Assembly: GCA_027451605.1 (NCBI GenBank)
Contig: DAIDJA010000125.1
Coordinates: 1 to 5,951, forward strand
Direction: 5' to 3'
From: Acidimicrobiales bacterium
GTDB lineage: Bacteria; Actinomycetota; Acidimicrobiia; Acidimicrobiales; JABEUL01
DNA length: 5,951 bases
Part shown: positions 1 through 5,317 of the stretch, one piece after another
How positions within the stretch are numbered: position 1 is the first letter of the stretch
Layout of the letters: every line of letters begins with the position of its first letter
Program-made: the position numbers and the translations under genes
The notes under the pieces: generated by a model
Told to the model about the DNA's origin: nothing
Databases searched by the model: none
The model's input: the letters and a program-made list of their open reading frames with translations, nothing else

Positions 1-794
1 AAAAATCCGTCTACAGCCGGGTTAAGGGCTGCAATATCAAAAGGACCCGATGGATCGCCGGCAGAAGACACATAAGTATCTGCGGTTACCTGCCAATTCG
101 GATCCGCCTGACGCAGCAGTGTAGAAGTCGTCGTAATTAATCGTGTTAGACCGGCCCTTATGCCACTCCCCTGGCCTTCAAAATCAAAATTGACTCCGTC
201 AAGAGACTTGGCCTTCAACAAAGGTATTACCTCATTTGCTAATGTTGAAGGCGCTGGTCCCGAAGAAGTAAGCGATTCAAGTGTGGACTGTTGAAGACAA
301 CTTAGCGTTAGAACCACTCTGACACCGTCTTTGTGTGCGGTATCAATAAGATTTACCAACGCCTGAGAGTTATATCCGGACCAGTCTGAGCCTGACTCAT
401 TTAAAGTTCCGTCAGCATTTACTCCGATCGAAAAATAAGAAATTGTAGTATAATCCTGAATCGGATAACTTTGTTCACTTGCCAGCGTCCAGTACGGTGC
501 GAAACCAAAAAGCTGATGTGATCCCAGAGGTTTAGACAATACATAAGTCGGTGCGGGTATAGGGCTTGTAGTTGCCTTGGGAAGGTTCACCACAATTTGA
601 GATTCCACCTGTGCAACGGCCTTATTTTCCAAGAATGTATTCAATTCATAGTTGGACATTACGGCAGGTTCCGAAAATATCGGCCGACTTACCGAAGCAA
701 ACGTTACCGCAAAAGACCCGGTAAGAATTAAGATGCTGGCAATCAAGATCAGAAACAGCTTAAGCCTGCGCCAGAAAACTACAGCTTGAAACAT
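1..794 (-). CDS. Glycoside hydrolase family 18 protein, membrane-anchored or secreted (3' end outside window)
   Basis: The frame read leftward from ATG at 794 stays open to the window edge, giving 264 residues of a longer protein. Residues 1-12 are basic (RR at 9-10, K12) and are followed by a hydrophobic stretch at about 13-33, so this is a signal anchor or signal peptide. Residues 35-90 form a Pro/Thr/Ser-containing linker. The (beta/alpha)8 domain begins near GFAPYW (97-102). LDGVNFDFE at 198-206 fits the GH18 active-site signature, with E206 as the expected catalytic acid and D199, N202 and D204 as the acidic/amide ladder. GH18 enzymes cleave chitin or peptidoglycan-type beta-1,4-GlcNAc links by substrate-assisted catalysis, and some members are inactive lectins. 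Substrate is not predictable here; a cell-wall or spore-cortex-like role is possible. A TAA lies directly before the ATG, so the start cannot be further upstream at an ATG. No Shine-Dalgarno motif is visible. Confidence 0.85.
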   Translation of the reverse strand, partial: MFQAVVFWRRLKLFLILIASILILTGSFAVTFASVSRPIFSEPAVMSNYELNTFLENKAVAQVESQIVVNLPKATTSPIPAPTYVLSKPLGSHQLFGFAPYWTLASEQSYPIQDYTTISYFSIGVNADGTLNESGSDWSGYNSQALVNLIDTAHKDGVRVVLTLSCLQQSTLESLTSSGPAPSTLANEVIPLLKAKSLDGVNFDFEGQGSGIRAGLTRLITTTSTLLRQADPNWQVTADTYVSSAGDPSGPFDIAALNPAVDGF

Positions 795-846
795 TTAAAT
801 AATATTTTAACACCGGGCGTGAGATTACTTAGAATCTAATACAATC

Positions 847-874
847 ATTTTATATTCGATACAGGCTTAAACAA
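847..874 (-). promoter_or_regulatory. Candidate sigma70-type promoter of the GH18 gene
   Basis: On the minus strand TTGTTT (869-874) and TAAAAT (847-852) are separated by 16 bp. Transcription would start near 840 and give a leader of about 45 nt. The match is fair, but the whole area is AT-rich, so other -10-like hexamers exist (for example TAGATT, minus strand of 833-838). Confidence 0.3.
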
Positions 875-876
875 TT

Positions 877-932
877 GCAATATTTTTCGAAAGGCAGATT
901 ATTAAAAGATTTAAATCAACTTCAAATATTGC
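877..932. repeat. Spaced 9-bp inverted repeat GCAATATTT / AAATATTGC
   Basis: The arms at 877-885 and 924-932 are perfect reverse complements, separated by 38 bp. The distance is too long for an intrinsic terminator. They could be two operator half-sites allowing looping, or a chance match in AT-rich DNA. The right arm overlaps the TTCAAAT heptamer. Confidence 0.3.
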
Positions 933-947
933 GATTAGTATATATAT

Positions 948-961
948 TTGGCATCTGCCAA
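948..961. promoter_or_regulatory. Palindrome TTGGCA-TC-TGCCAA, operator-like
   Basis: This is a perfect 14-bp inverted repeat with a 2-bp centre, more GC-rich than its surroundings, so it is less likely to be chance than the AT-only palindromes nearby. It follows an alternating TA run and lies about 145 bp before the SDR start. Its size and symmetry suit a dimeric helix-turn-helix regulator. TTGGCA also resembles a -35 box on either strand. Which gene it controls cannot be told from sequence. Confidence 0.4.
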
Positions 962-977
962 GCTCATATGTACGAAA

Positions 978-1005
978 TTTGTCTTAAGAGAGCTTGTCCT
1001 AGATT
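978..1005 (+). promoter_or_regulatory. Weak candidate promoter of the SDR gene
   Basis: TTTGTC (978-983) and TAGATT (1000-1005) are spaced by 16 bp. Transcription would begin near 1012 and give a leader of about 90 nt containing the 1068-1082 palindrome and the ribosome binding site. The -35 match is poor, and an alternative pairing uses TTGGCA at 948-953 as -35. Confidence 0.25.
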
Positions 1006-1067
1006 GTACCTAAGTACTGCCAGAACAAACAACTACACAGAAAAACAACGATAAAAAAGTACAGATT

Positions 1068-1082
1068 ATTTAAGACTTAAAT
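1068..1082. promoter_or_regulatory. Palindrome ATTTAAG-A-CTTAAAT ahead of the SDR ribosome binding site
   Basis: Two perfect 7-bp arms flank a single central base, ending 8 bp before the Shine-Dalgarno motif. It could be an operator in the transcribed leader. With a one-base loop it is unlikely to act as an RNA hairpin as drawn. The all-AT outer arms make chance a real alternative. Confidence 0.3.
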
Positions 1083-1090
1083 TTTCAGAG

Positions 1091-1096
1091 AAAGGA
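1091..1096 (+). promoter_or_regulatory. Ribosome binding site of the SDR gene
   Basis: AAAGGA lies 7 nt before ATG 1104, in the context GAGAAAGGAAAAATAT. It supports this start and is one of only two clear Shine-Dalgarno motifs before the main genes of the window. Confidence 0.7.
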
Positions 1097-1103
1097 AAAA
1101 TAT

Positions 1104-1976
1104 ATGGGATCATTAGACGGCAGAATTGCCATTATTACCGGTGCGGGAAGAGGCATCGGCAGAGAACACGCACATCTGTTTGCAAAAGAAGGCGCTAAAG
1201 TTGTGGTCAATGACTTGGGCGGCTCACTGGACGGTACCGGGGATGACCGTTCGGCGGCACAAGTAGTTGTCGACGAGATTAAAGCCTTGGGAGGCCAAGC
1301 GGTAGCCAATACAGACAATATTGCGGACTGGCAGGGCGGACAGAATCTTATAAATACTGCCGTAGAAGCTTTTGGCGGTTTGGATATTTTGGTTAATAAC
1401 GCCGGCATATTACGCGACAGAGTGCTTATCAACATGACTGAAGACGAGTGGGACGCAGTAATTCACGTTCACCTTAAAGGACATTTTGTCCCCACCCGTT
1501 GGGCTGCAACCTACTGGAGGGAACAGTCCAAAGCCGGTAACCCTGTAAATGCAGCCGTTGTTAATACCTCGTCAACTTCGGGACTGTTGGGTAACCCCGG
1601 CCAGGCTAATTACGGAGCCGCCAAAGCAGGCATAGCGGCTTTTACGGTAATTTGCTCTCAGGAGCTCGGAAGATACGGCGTCAGAGTGAATGCAATTGCC
1701 CCGGCGGCAAGAACCAGGATGACAGAAAATACTCCGGGACTGTCCGATATCGTTAAGGCTCCCGAAGAGGGATTCGATACTTGGGCTGCGGACAACATAT
1801 CACCGTTGGTGGCCTATCTGTCAACGGCCAACTGCCCTTCCACCGGCAAAGTATTTTTTGTTCAAGGCGGCAAAGTTCAGTTGTTCCAGCCATGGACATT
1901 AACCACCGAAATTGACAAGGGCGCAAAATGGGAAGTATCCGAACTTGAAACGGAAATGACAAAACTTTTAGGGTGA
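1104..1976 (+). CDS. Short-chain dehydrogenase/reductase, MFE-2 / 17-beta-HSD4-like (3R)-hydroxyacyl-CoA dehydrogenase type
   Basis: This 290-residue classical SDR has the nucleotide-binding motif TGAGRGIG (12-19), D37 in NDLGG (36-40) at the end of beta-2, which favours NAD+ over NADP+, and NNAG (98-101). The catalytic residues are S157, Y170 and K174 (YGAAK, 170-174). VVVNDLGG followed by an insert of about 15 residues, then NNAGILRD and the VHLKGHF stretch, are hallmarks of the dehydrogenase domain of peroxisomal MFE-2, which oxidises (3R)-hydroxyacyl-CoA; bacterial relatives act on acyl-CoA, steroid or hydroxy intermediates. The C-terminal part (about 240-290) extends past the usual SDR end, with a conserved-looking FVQGGKVQLFQPW stretch, as in actinobacterial homologues I recall. 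It is a cytosolic single-domain protein without the hydratase or SCP2 domains of MFE-2. The exact substrate is unknown. A good AAAGGA motif fixes the start. Confidence 0.88.
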   Translation: MGSLDGRIAIITGAGRGIGREHAHLFAKEGAKVVVNDLGGSLDGTGDDRSAAQVVVDEIKALGGQAVANTDNIADWQGGQNLINTAVEAFGGLDILVNNAGILRDRVLINMTEDEWDAVIHVHLKGHFVPTRWAATYWREQSKAGNPVNAAVVNTSSTSGLLGNPGQANYGAAKAGIAAFTVICSQELGRYGVRVNAIAPAARTRMTENTPGLSDIVKAPEEGFDTWAADNISPLVAYLSTANCPSTGKVFFVQGGKVQLFQPWTLTTEIDKGAKWEVSELETEMTKLLG

Positions 1977-2049
1977 AGTTGATACCTGCCGTTATTAACT
2001 TCGACAGGCTACATCCAAAAATCGGTCAAAACCAAATTAGTTAGATCAA

Positions 2050-2088
2050 AATGTAAATGCCGCCCAATTTAAAGGCGGCATTTACATT
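2050..2088. terminator. Bidirectional intrinsic-type terminator between the SDR and SCP2 genes
   Basis: The perfect 15-bp stem AATGTAAATGCCGCC / GGCGGCATTTACATT (2050-2064 and 2074-2088) encloses a 9-nt loop. The six-base GCCGCC/GGCGGC top is the only strongly GC-rich piece of the spacer. Beyond the stem GATCA recurs on both sides, so pairing may extend with a one-base offset. The T-tracts are short: ATTTT on the plus side and TTT on the minus side. It lies 73 bp past the SDR stop and 64 bp past the SCP2 stop, between two converging genes, as expected of a shared terminator. Confidence 0.75.
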
Positions 2089-2152
2089 GATCATTTTGCA
2101 AGAACATAATGTCCTCAACAAATTACGAGATGAAATCGATGTCGATCGACTC

Positions 2153-2560
2153 TTACTCTGTAATATCTTTAATCTTGTTTGTGATCTCAATTGCACTTGG
2201 ATCCGGCTGAGCGGATTGCATAGCCATTAGTTTGGCCATATCGCCTTCCACTTTAATCTTGCCGGCCATGAAAGCCTGCATTGCCGCCTGCTGATTACCT
2301 TGCACAAACACTTCTTTAGCAGTGTCATATCCAATGGTAATTTTGACGTCAGCACCGTCCAAGTGTCCAAGATCGATATCGGCATTTTGCCCAGTTGTGT
2401 CTACGTGCGCATCCAGCGAGCCTTCGCCAAAGGGAACCTCGGTAATGATCAAGTTCATCTTAATAGAACCTGGCATGGCACCGTTTGCTCCGCCGGACTC
2501 ATCTCTGATCTTTTTTGCTTCCGCAATCCATTCCGGACTTAAGAATGCAAATTTTGACAT
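2153..2560 (-). CDS. SCP2 sterol-binding domain protein
   Basis: This 135-residue single-domain cytosolic protein fits the small SCP2 family (about 100-130 residues), which forms a hydrophobic tunnel for fatty acyl-CoA, sterols or other lipids. Visible family features are the N-terminal helix (FLSPEWIAEAKKIRDE, 6-21), a central beta-sheet region (33-76), and the C-terminal QAFMAGKIKVEGDMAKLM stretch (95-112), where G100 and G106 frame the strand and D107 follows. There are no catalytic residues and no signal peptide. A free-standing SCP2 protein may carry a lipid substrate to enzymes such as the neighbouring SDR or esterase; that link is inferred from position only. A strong GGAGG motif precedes the ATG. 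It converges on the SDR gene and diverges from the esterase gene. Confidence 0.85.
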   Translation of the reverse strand: MSKFAFLSPEWIAEAKKIRDESGGANGAMPGSIKMNLIITEVPFGEGSLDAHVDTTGQNADIDLGHLDGADVKITIGYDTAKEVFVQGNQQAAMQAFMAGKIKVEGDMAKLMAMQSAQPDPSAIEITNKIKDITE

Positions 2561-2567
2561 AGTTTAA

Positions 2568-2572
2568 CCTCC
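2568..2572 (-). promoter_or_regulatory. Ribosome binding site of the SCP2-domain gene
   Basis: On the minus strand GGAGG stands 7 nt before the ATG at 2560. It is the strongest Shine-Dalgarno motif in the window and shows that the organism uses canonical anti-SD pairing for at least some genes. Confidence 0.8.
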
Positions 2573-2591
2573 ATTTTCTAAAACTTTATTA

Positions 2592-2621
2592 AATCTAGCA
2601 AGTTTTTATCCGACAATTCAA
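2592..2621 (-). promoter_or_regulatory. Candidate promoter of the SCP2-domain gene
   Basis: On the minus strand TTGAAT (2616-2621) and TAGATT (2592-2597) are 18 bp apart, giving a transcript start near 2585 and a leader of about 25 nt containing the GGAGG site. The -35 hexamer overlaps an ATTTGAA half-site and the CAAATTAATTTG palindrome (2619-2630), so a protein bound there would cover this promoter. Confidence 0.45.
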
Positions 2622-2674
2622 ATTAATTTGCTATTTTTTAATTTTTTGTATTTTCATTTGAACTAAATTCAAAT
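2617..2674. repeat. Three ATTTGAA/TTCAAAT half-sites in the SCP2-esterase divergent spacer
   Basis: TTCAAAT occurs at 2617-2623 and 2668-2674, and its reverse complement ATTTGAA at 2656-2662. The last two form a perfect 7-bp inverted repeat with the 5-bp spacer CTAAA (2656-2674), ending 3 bp before the esterase ATG. The first overlaps the 12-bp palindrome CAAATTAATTTG (2619-2630) and the SCP2 -35 box. The same heptamer occurs at 921-927 upstream of the SDR gene. The arrangement suits a dimeric repressor controlling both divergent genes, but AT richness weakens the case. Confidence 0.45.
2664..2669 (+). promoter_or_regulatory. Candidate -10 box for a leaderless esterase transcript
   Basis: TAAATT ends 8 bp before ATG 2678, the spacing at which transcription would begin at or within a couple of bases of the start codon. 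No Shine-Dalgarno motif exists in the 20 bp before the ATG. No good -35 is seen: the stretch 17 bp upstream is a T-rich run. The hexamer lies inside the 2656-2674 inverted repeat. Confidence 0.35.
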
Positions 2675-2677
2675 ACT

Positions 2678-3430
2678 ATGACTTCAACGATAATACCCGG
2701 TGCCGAACCGGCATCTTTTAAAGGCGGCAATACAGGAATATTGGTGGTTCACGGCTTTACCGGTAACTGTCAATCAATGAGGCCGATAGCAAACATATTT
2801 ATGGAAAATGGCTACAGCGTTGAGATGCCTTTATTGCCGGGTCACGGCACTCAAATAGAAGATATGCTCGATAAAACATATGACGATTTTTATTCAGAGA
2901 CAAAAGTCGCCCTTAACAGACTAAGAGAAAACGCAGAAAATATTTTTGTGGCAGGTCTCTCAATGGGAGGTACCCTGTCGTGTAACTTAGCTGCGGACTT
3001 TGACTTTATTAAGGGACTCGTCTTGGTAAACCCGTTGCTGGAACCTTCGCCTGATGAATTAACTAAAGCGTTAGAAGATATGGCTGACCAGGGAACTGAA
3101 GTAATAACATCGATTGGATCCGATATTAAAAAAGAGGGAGAAAAGGAGTACTCTTATAACGGAACCCCGATAAAACCTCTTTTGTCTCTTTTTGACGGAG
3201 TTGGGAAACTTTTTAACAGACTACAGGATATCAAGTCCGACGTTATCCTGTTTTCAAGCAGAGAAGATCATGTTGTTATGCCCACCTCAGGCGATATCTT
3301 GGTGGAGAAATTAAATGACAGAGTTGAAAGAATCTGGCTTGAAAACAGCTATCATGTTGCCACGCTCGACAACGATCAAAGAATAATTCTAGAAGGGGCA
3401 CTAAATTTTGTCCGCCGGCATATTGACTAA
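2678..3430 (+). CDS. Alpha/beta-hydrolase, Est30 carboxylesterase / monoacylglycerol lipase-like
   Basis: The 250-residue cytosolic protein belongs to the small esterase group that includes Geobacillus Est30 and Bacillus monoacylglycerol lipase; both have about 250 residues and the catalytic triad at nearly the same positions. The oxyanion-hole motif HGFTG is at 25-29 and PLLPGHGT at 51-58. The nucleophile elbow GLSMGG (93-98) has S95, the acid is D197 in REDHVV (195-200), and the base is H226 in NSYHVATLD. The cap region (about 120-180) is compact. It probably hydrolyses short- to medium-chain acyl esters or monoacylglycerols; the true substrate is unknown. The N-terminus MTSTIIPGAEP matches the usual start of this group, so the ATG is credible despite lacking an RBS. 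It diverges from the SCP2 gene and is followed 71 bp later by gatC in the same direction, with no clear terminator between them. Confidence 0.87.
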   Translation: MTSTIIPGAEPASFKGGNTGILVVHGFTGNCQSMRPIANIFMENGYSVEMPLLPGHGTQIEDMLDKTYDDFYSETKVALNRLRENAENIFVAGLSMGGTLSCNLAADFDFIKGLVLVNPLLEPSPDELTKALEDMADQGTEVITSIGSDIKKEGEKEYSYNGTPIKPLLSLFDGVGKLFNRLQDIKSDVILFSSREDHVVMPTSGDILVEKLNDRVERIWLENSYHVATLDNDQRIILEGALNFVRRHID

Positions 3431-3486
3431 AATTAAATATAACTCTAATTAGCTTTATTTAACTTAAGAGTCAAAACTTTTAACTT
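3423..3486 (+). promoter_or_regulatory. gatC upstream region with two weak promoter candidates
   Basis: The AT-rich spacer has no terminator hairpin after the esterase. TTGACT (3423-3428), overlapping the esterase stop, is followed 15 bp later by TCTAAT (3444-3449), a near-consensus pair with short spacing. TTAACT (3459-3464) with TAACTT (3481-3486), 16 bp apart, would give a leader of about 9 nt. Read-through from the esterase gene is also possible. Confidence 0.25.
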
Positions 3487-3501
3487 TAACCCCATTGACT
3501 G

Positions 3502-3807
3502 ATGTCTCAAGATAAATCCTTTATTTCAAAAGATCAGGTGCTTCATGTTGCTAAACTTGCCAAACTGAGTCTTACCGAAGAAGAGGTCGCTAAGTTTACT
3601 GATCAGCTTTCGGATATTCTGGGCTATGCAAATGAATTGACTGGACTTGACTTGAGTAATATAGCACCGGCGGCTCATCCCATTGATCTTGAAAATGTAT
3701 TTAGACAAGACATTGTGGCTGAATCAATTGATAACCTAAAGGTACTGGAAAATGCGCCCGAAGCATTAAATAACCAGTTCAAAGTACCTCCGATCCTAAA
3801 CGACTGA
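3502..3807 (+). CDS. gatC: Glutamyl/aspartyl-tRNA(Gln/Asn) amidotransferase subunit C
   Basis: The 101-residue protein is the usual GatC length. It has the typical N-terminal helical part, with QVLHVAKLAKLSLTEEEVAKF (12-32) and then QLSDILGYANELTGLD (35-50). The extended C-terminal half includes FRQDIV (67-72) and ends in FKVPPILND (93-101), the usual FxVPxIL close. GatC wraps the GatA-GatB interface and stabilises the GatCAB complex; it has no catalytic residues. The frame reads TGA-CTG-ATG, so a stop two codons upstream confines the start to this ATG (or CTG). There is no Shine-Dalgarno motif; initiation is either weak or from a very short leader. First gene of the gatCAB order, with gatA beginning 15 bp after its stop. 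Confidence 0.95.
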   Translation: MSQDKSFISKDQVLHVAKLAKLSLTEEEVAKFTDQLSDILGYANELTGLDLSNIAPAAHPIDLENVFRQDIVAESIDNLKVLENAPEALNNQFKVPPILND

Positions 3808-3822
3808 ACCGAAGCCAACCCC

Positions 3823-5271
3823 ATGACGAACCAATTTGAATCCGCTTTCGATATCGCACAAAAAATTAAGGAAAGTTCGATAACCGCGAAAGAAGTTCTG
3901 TTTGGGTATCTTGAAAACATCAGGTCAAAAAACGGAGACTTGAATGCTTTTATAACCCAAAATGACGACATTGCCATAAGTCAGGCTGATGCCATAGACC
4001 AAAAAATTAAAAGCGGAAAAGAAGTCGGGATTTTGGCCGGAGTACCCATTGCCATCAAAGACAACATCTGTACCAATAACTTTGAGACAACCTGCAGTTC
4101 CAATATCCTAAAGGGATGGAATCCGCCCTATGATGCAACCGTCATAAAAAATTTGACAGCCGAAGATGCAATAATTTTGGGAAAGACAAACCTGGATGAA
4201 TTTGCGATGGGTTCATCCACCGAGCATTCCGCATTCGGTCCTACTAAAAATCCCATCGATACGACCAGGGTCCCGGGAGGATCAAGCGGAGGAAGCGCAT
4301 GCGCGGTAAAGGCCGAAATGGCAAGCGTAGCCTTGGGCTCCGATACCGGAGGATCGATTAGACAGCCGGCCGCATTTTGCGGAATCGTTGGAATGAAGCC
4401 CACTTATGGTCTTGTGTCAAGGTATGGATTAATTGCATTTGCGTCGTCTTTAGACCAGATAGGACCTTTCGGAAAATCCGTTCGTGACTGTGCCTTGGTT
4501 TTAAACGCTATTAGCGGCCACGACCCCCGCGACTCTACATCTTTAAATATCGACAAAGATGACTTTGTCTCACATGTGGATAGAGACATAAAAGGTCTTA
4601 AGATCGGGTTGATAAGTGAATTCAACGAATTCCTCGATGACCGGCTTAAGGCATCGCTGACCGATGCCGCCGACCTTTTAAGGGAAAACGGGGCTGAAAT
4701 TTTAGAAATATCCCTTCCGTACGTCAAGTACTCCCTATCGACCTATTACCTGATAGCCCCCGCGGAAGCCTCTTCCAACCTGGCACGATTCGACGGCGTA
4801 AGATACGGACTAAGAGTTGACGGAGACAACGTTGATGAAATGATGATCAACACCCGAACCAAAGGTTTCGGACAGGAAGTAAAGCGCCGAATTATGCTGG
4901 GAACTTATGCACTATCTTCGGGATACTATGATGCGTATTACGGAACCGCTCAAAAGCTCAGAACGGCTCTAATTTCCGACTTTAAAAACGCCTATCGAAA
5001 TGTCGATGTAATTATTTGTCCGACGACACCCACGGGTGCATTTAAATTCGGGTCCAAACTGGATGACCCACTCCAGATGTATATGTCCGACATATTCACA
5101 ATTCCGTCAAATCTGGCGGGACACCCTGCCATCAGCATTCCTTTCGGACTAGACAATGACAGTATGCCGCTTGGTATACAAATATTAGCCGACGGTCTCT
5201 GCGATTCAAAAGTCATTCGGGTGGCTTCGGCTCTGGAAACACTCAGAGACCAAGTTTCTCCAAAGAATTAG
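3823..5271 (+). CDS. gatA: Glutamyl/aspartyl-tRNA amidotransferase subunit A (amidase)
   Basis: GatA is the glutaminase of GatCAB: it releases ammonia from glutamine (or asparagine) and feeds it through a channel to GatB. At 482 residues it is normal length. The amidase-signature triad is complete: K79 in GVPIAIKDN (73-81), S154 in VPGGSSGG (150-157), and nucleophile S178 in GSDTGGSIRQP (172-182). These positions equal those known for Staphylococcus aureus GatA. Other conserved stretches are GKTNLDEFAMGSS (120-132), SRYGLIAFASSLDQIGP, APAEASSNLARFDGVRYG and RRIMLGTYALSSGYYDAYY, so there is no sign of decay. Only 15 bp separate it from gatC, with at most a weak GAAG motif 8 nt before the ATG, suggesting translational coupling. 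Its stop TAG overlaps an AGGA motif used by the downstream mini-ORF. Confidence 0.97.
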   Translation: MTNQFESAFDIAQKIKESSITAKEVLFGYLENIRSKNGDLNAFITQNDDIAISQADAIDQKIKSGKEVGILAGVPIAIKDNICTNNFETTCSSNILKGWNPPYDATVIKNLTAEDAIILGKTNLDEFAMGSSTEHSAFGPTKNPIDTTRVPGGSSGGSACAVKAEMASVALGSDTGGSIRQPAAFCGIVGMKPTYGLVSRYGLIAFASSLDQIGPFGKSVRDCALVLNAISGHDPRDSTSLNIDKDDFVSHVDRDIKGLKIGLISEFNEFLDDRLKASLTDAADLLRENGAEILEISLPYVKYSLSTYYLIAPAEASSNLARFDGVRYGLRVDGDNVDEMMINTRTKGFGQEVKRRIMLGTYALSSGYYDAYYGTAQKLRTALISDFKNAYRNVDVIICPTTPTGAFKFGSKLDDPLQMYMSDIFTIPSNLAGHPAISIPFGLDNDSMPLGIQILADGLCDSKVIRVASALETLRDQVSPKN

Positions 5272-5278
5272 GATTGGC

Positions 5279-5317
5279 ATGAGATCAGAATTAACAGTGT
5301 TGAAATCGGTAAAATGA
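5279..5317 (+). CDS. Possible 12-codon leader mini-ORF coupled to gatB
   Basis: In the gatA-gatB gap, ATG 5279 opens a frame for [12 protein letters not shown] whose stop TGA overlaps the gatB start as ATGA (5314-5317). AGGA (5270-5273), overlapping the gatA stop, lies 5 nt before this ATG. The gatB ATG itself has no Shine-Dalgarno motif. Ribosomes finishing the mini-ORF could therefore restart on gatB. The peptide has no obvious regulatory run of one amino acid. A coincidence in 42 bp is possible, as is a one-base error that would have split an N-terminal extension of GatB. Confidence 0.35.
   Translation: MRSELTVLKSVK

Larger units (their letters stand above)
795..1103. other. Divergent AT-rich intergenic region between the GH18 and SDR genes
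   Basis: No plausible gene or structured RNA is visible in these 309 bases. The region must hold the promoters of both divergent genes. It contains several inverted repeats: GCAATATTT (877-885) matched by AAATATTGC (924-932), TTGGCA-TC-TGCCAA (948-961), and ATTTAAG-A-CTTAAAT (1068-1082). It also has an alternating TA run (938-947) and one TTCAAAT heptamer (921-927) that recurs in the SCP2/esterase spacer. Some short palindromes are expected by chance in such AT-rich DNA. Confidence 0.7.

Noticed and set aside
1085..1435. Minus-strand open frame of 116 codons opposite the SDR gene
   Set aside because: It lies antisense to a clear SDR with complete motifs, its protein is a low-complexity Ser/Pro/Ala-rich string with no recognisable motif, and no ribosome binding site supports it.
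1975..2002. GAAGTT / AACTTC inverted repeat across the SDR stop codon
   Set aside because: A 6-bp AT-rich stem with a 16-nt loop and no T-tract is too weak for a terminator, and a far better hairpin follows at 2050-2088.
2141..2150. 10-bp palindrome GTCGATCGAC just after the SCP2 stop
   Set aside because: It is short, lacks a loop, lies downstream of both neighbouring genes, and has no second copy in the window.
2300..2567. Two plus-strand open frames opposite the SCP2-domain gene
   Set aside because: The minus-strand SCP2 gene has the family motif and a GGAGG site; the opposite frames have neither.
983..3470. Shared octamer CTTAAGAG upstream of the SDR gene (983-990) and gatC (3463-3470)
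   Set aside because: Eight mostly AT bases at different distances from their genes, with two copies only; chance is sufficient.
5269..5316. gatA-gatB fusion or a true frameshift in gatB
   Set aside because: GatA ends at its normal length and GatB has its full conserved core from ATG 5314, so no broken gene needs to be assumed; the mini-ORF reading is kept as the alternative.
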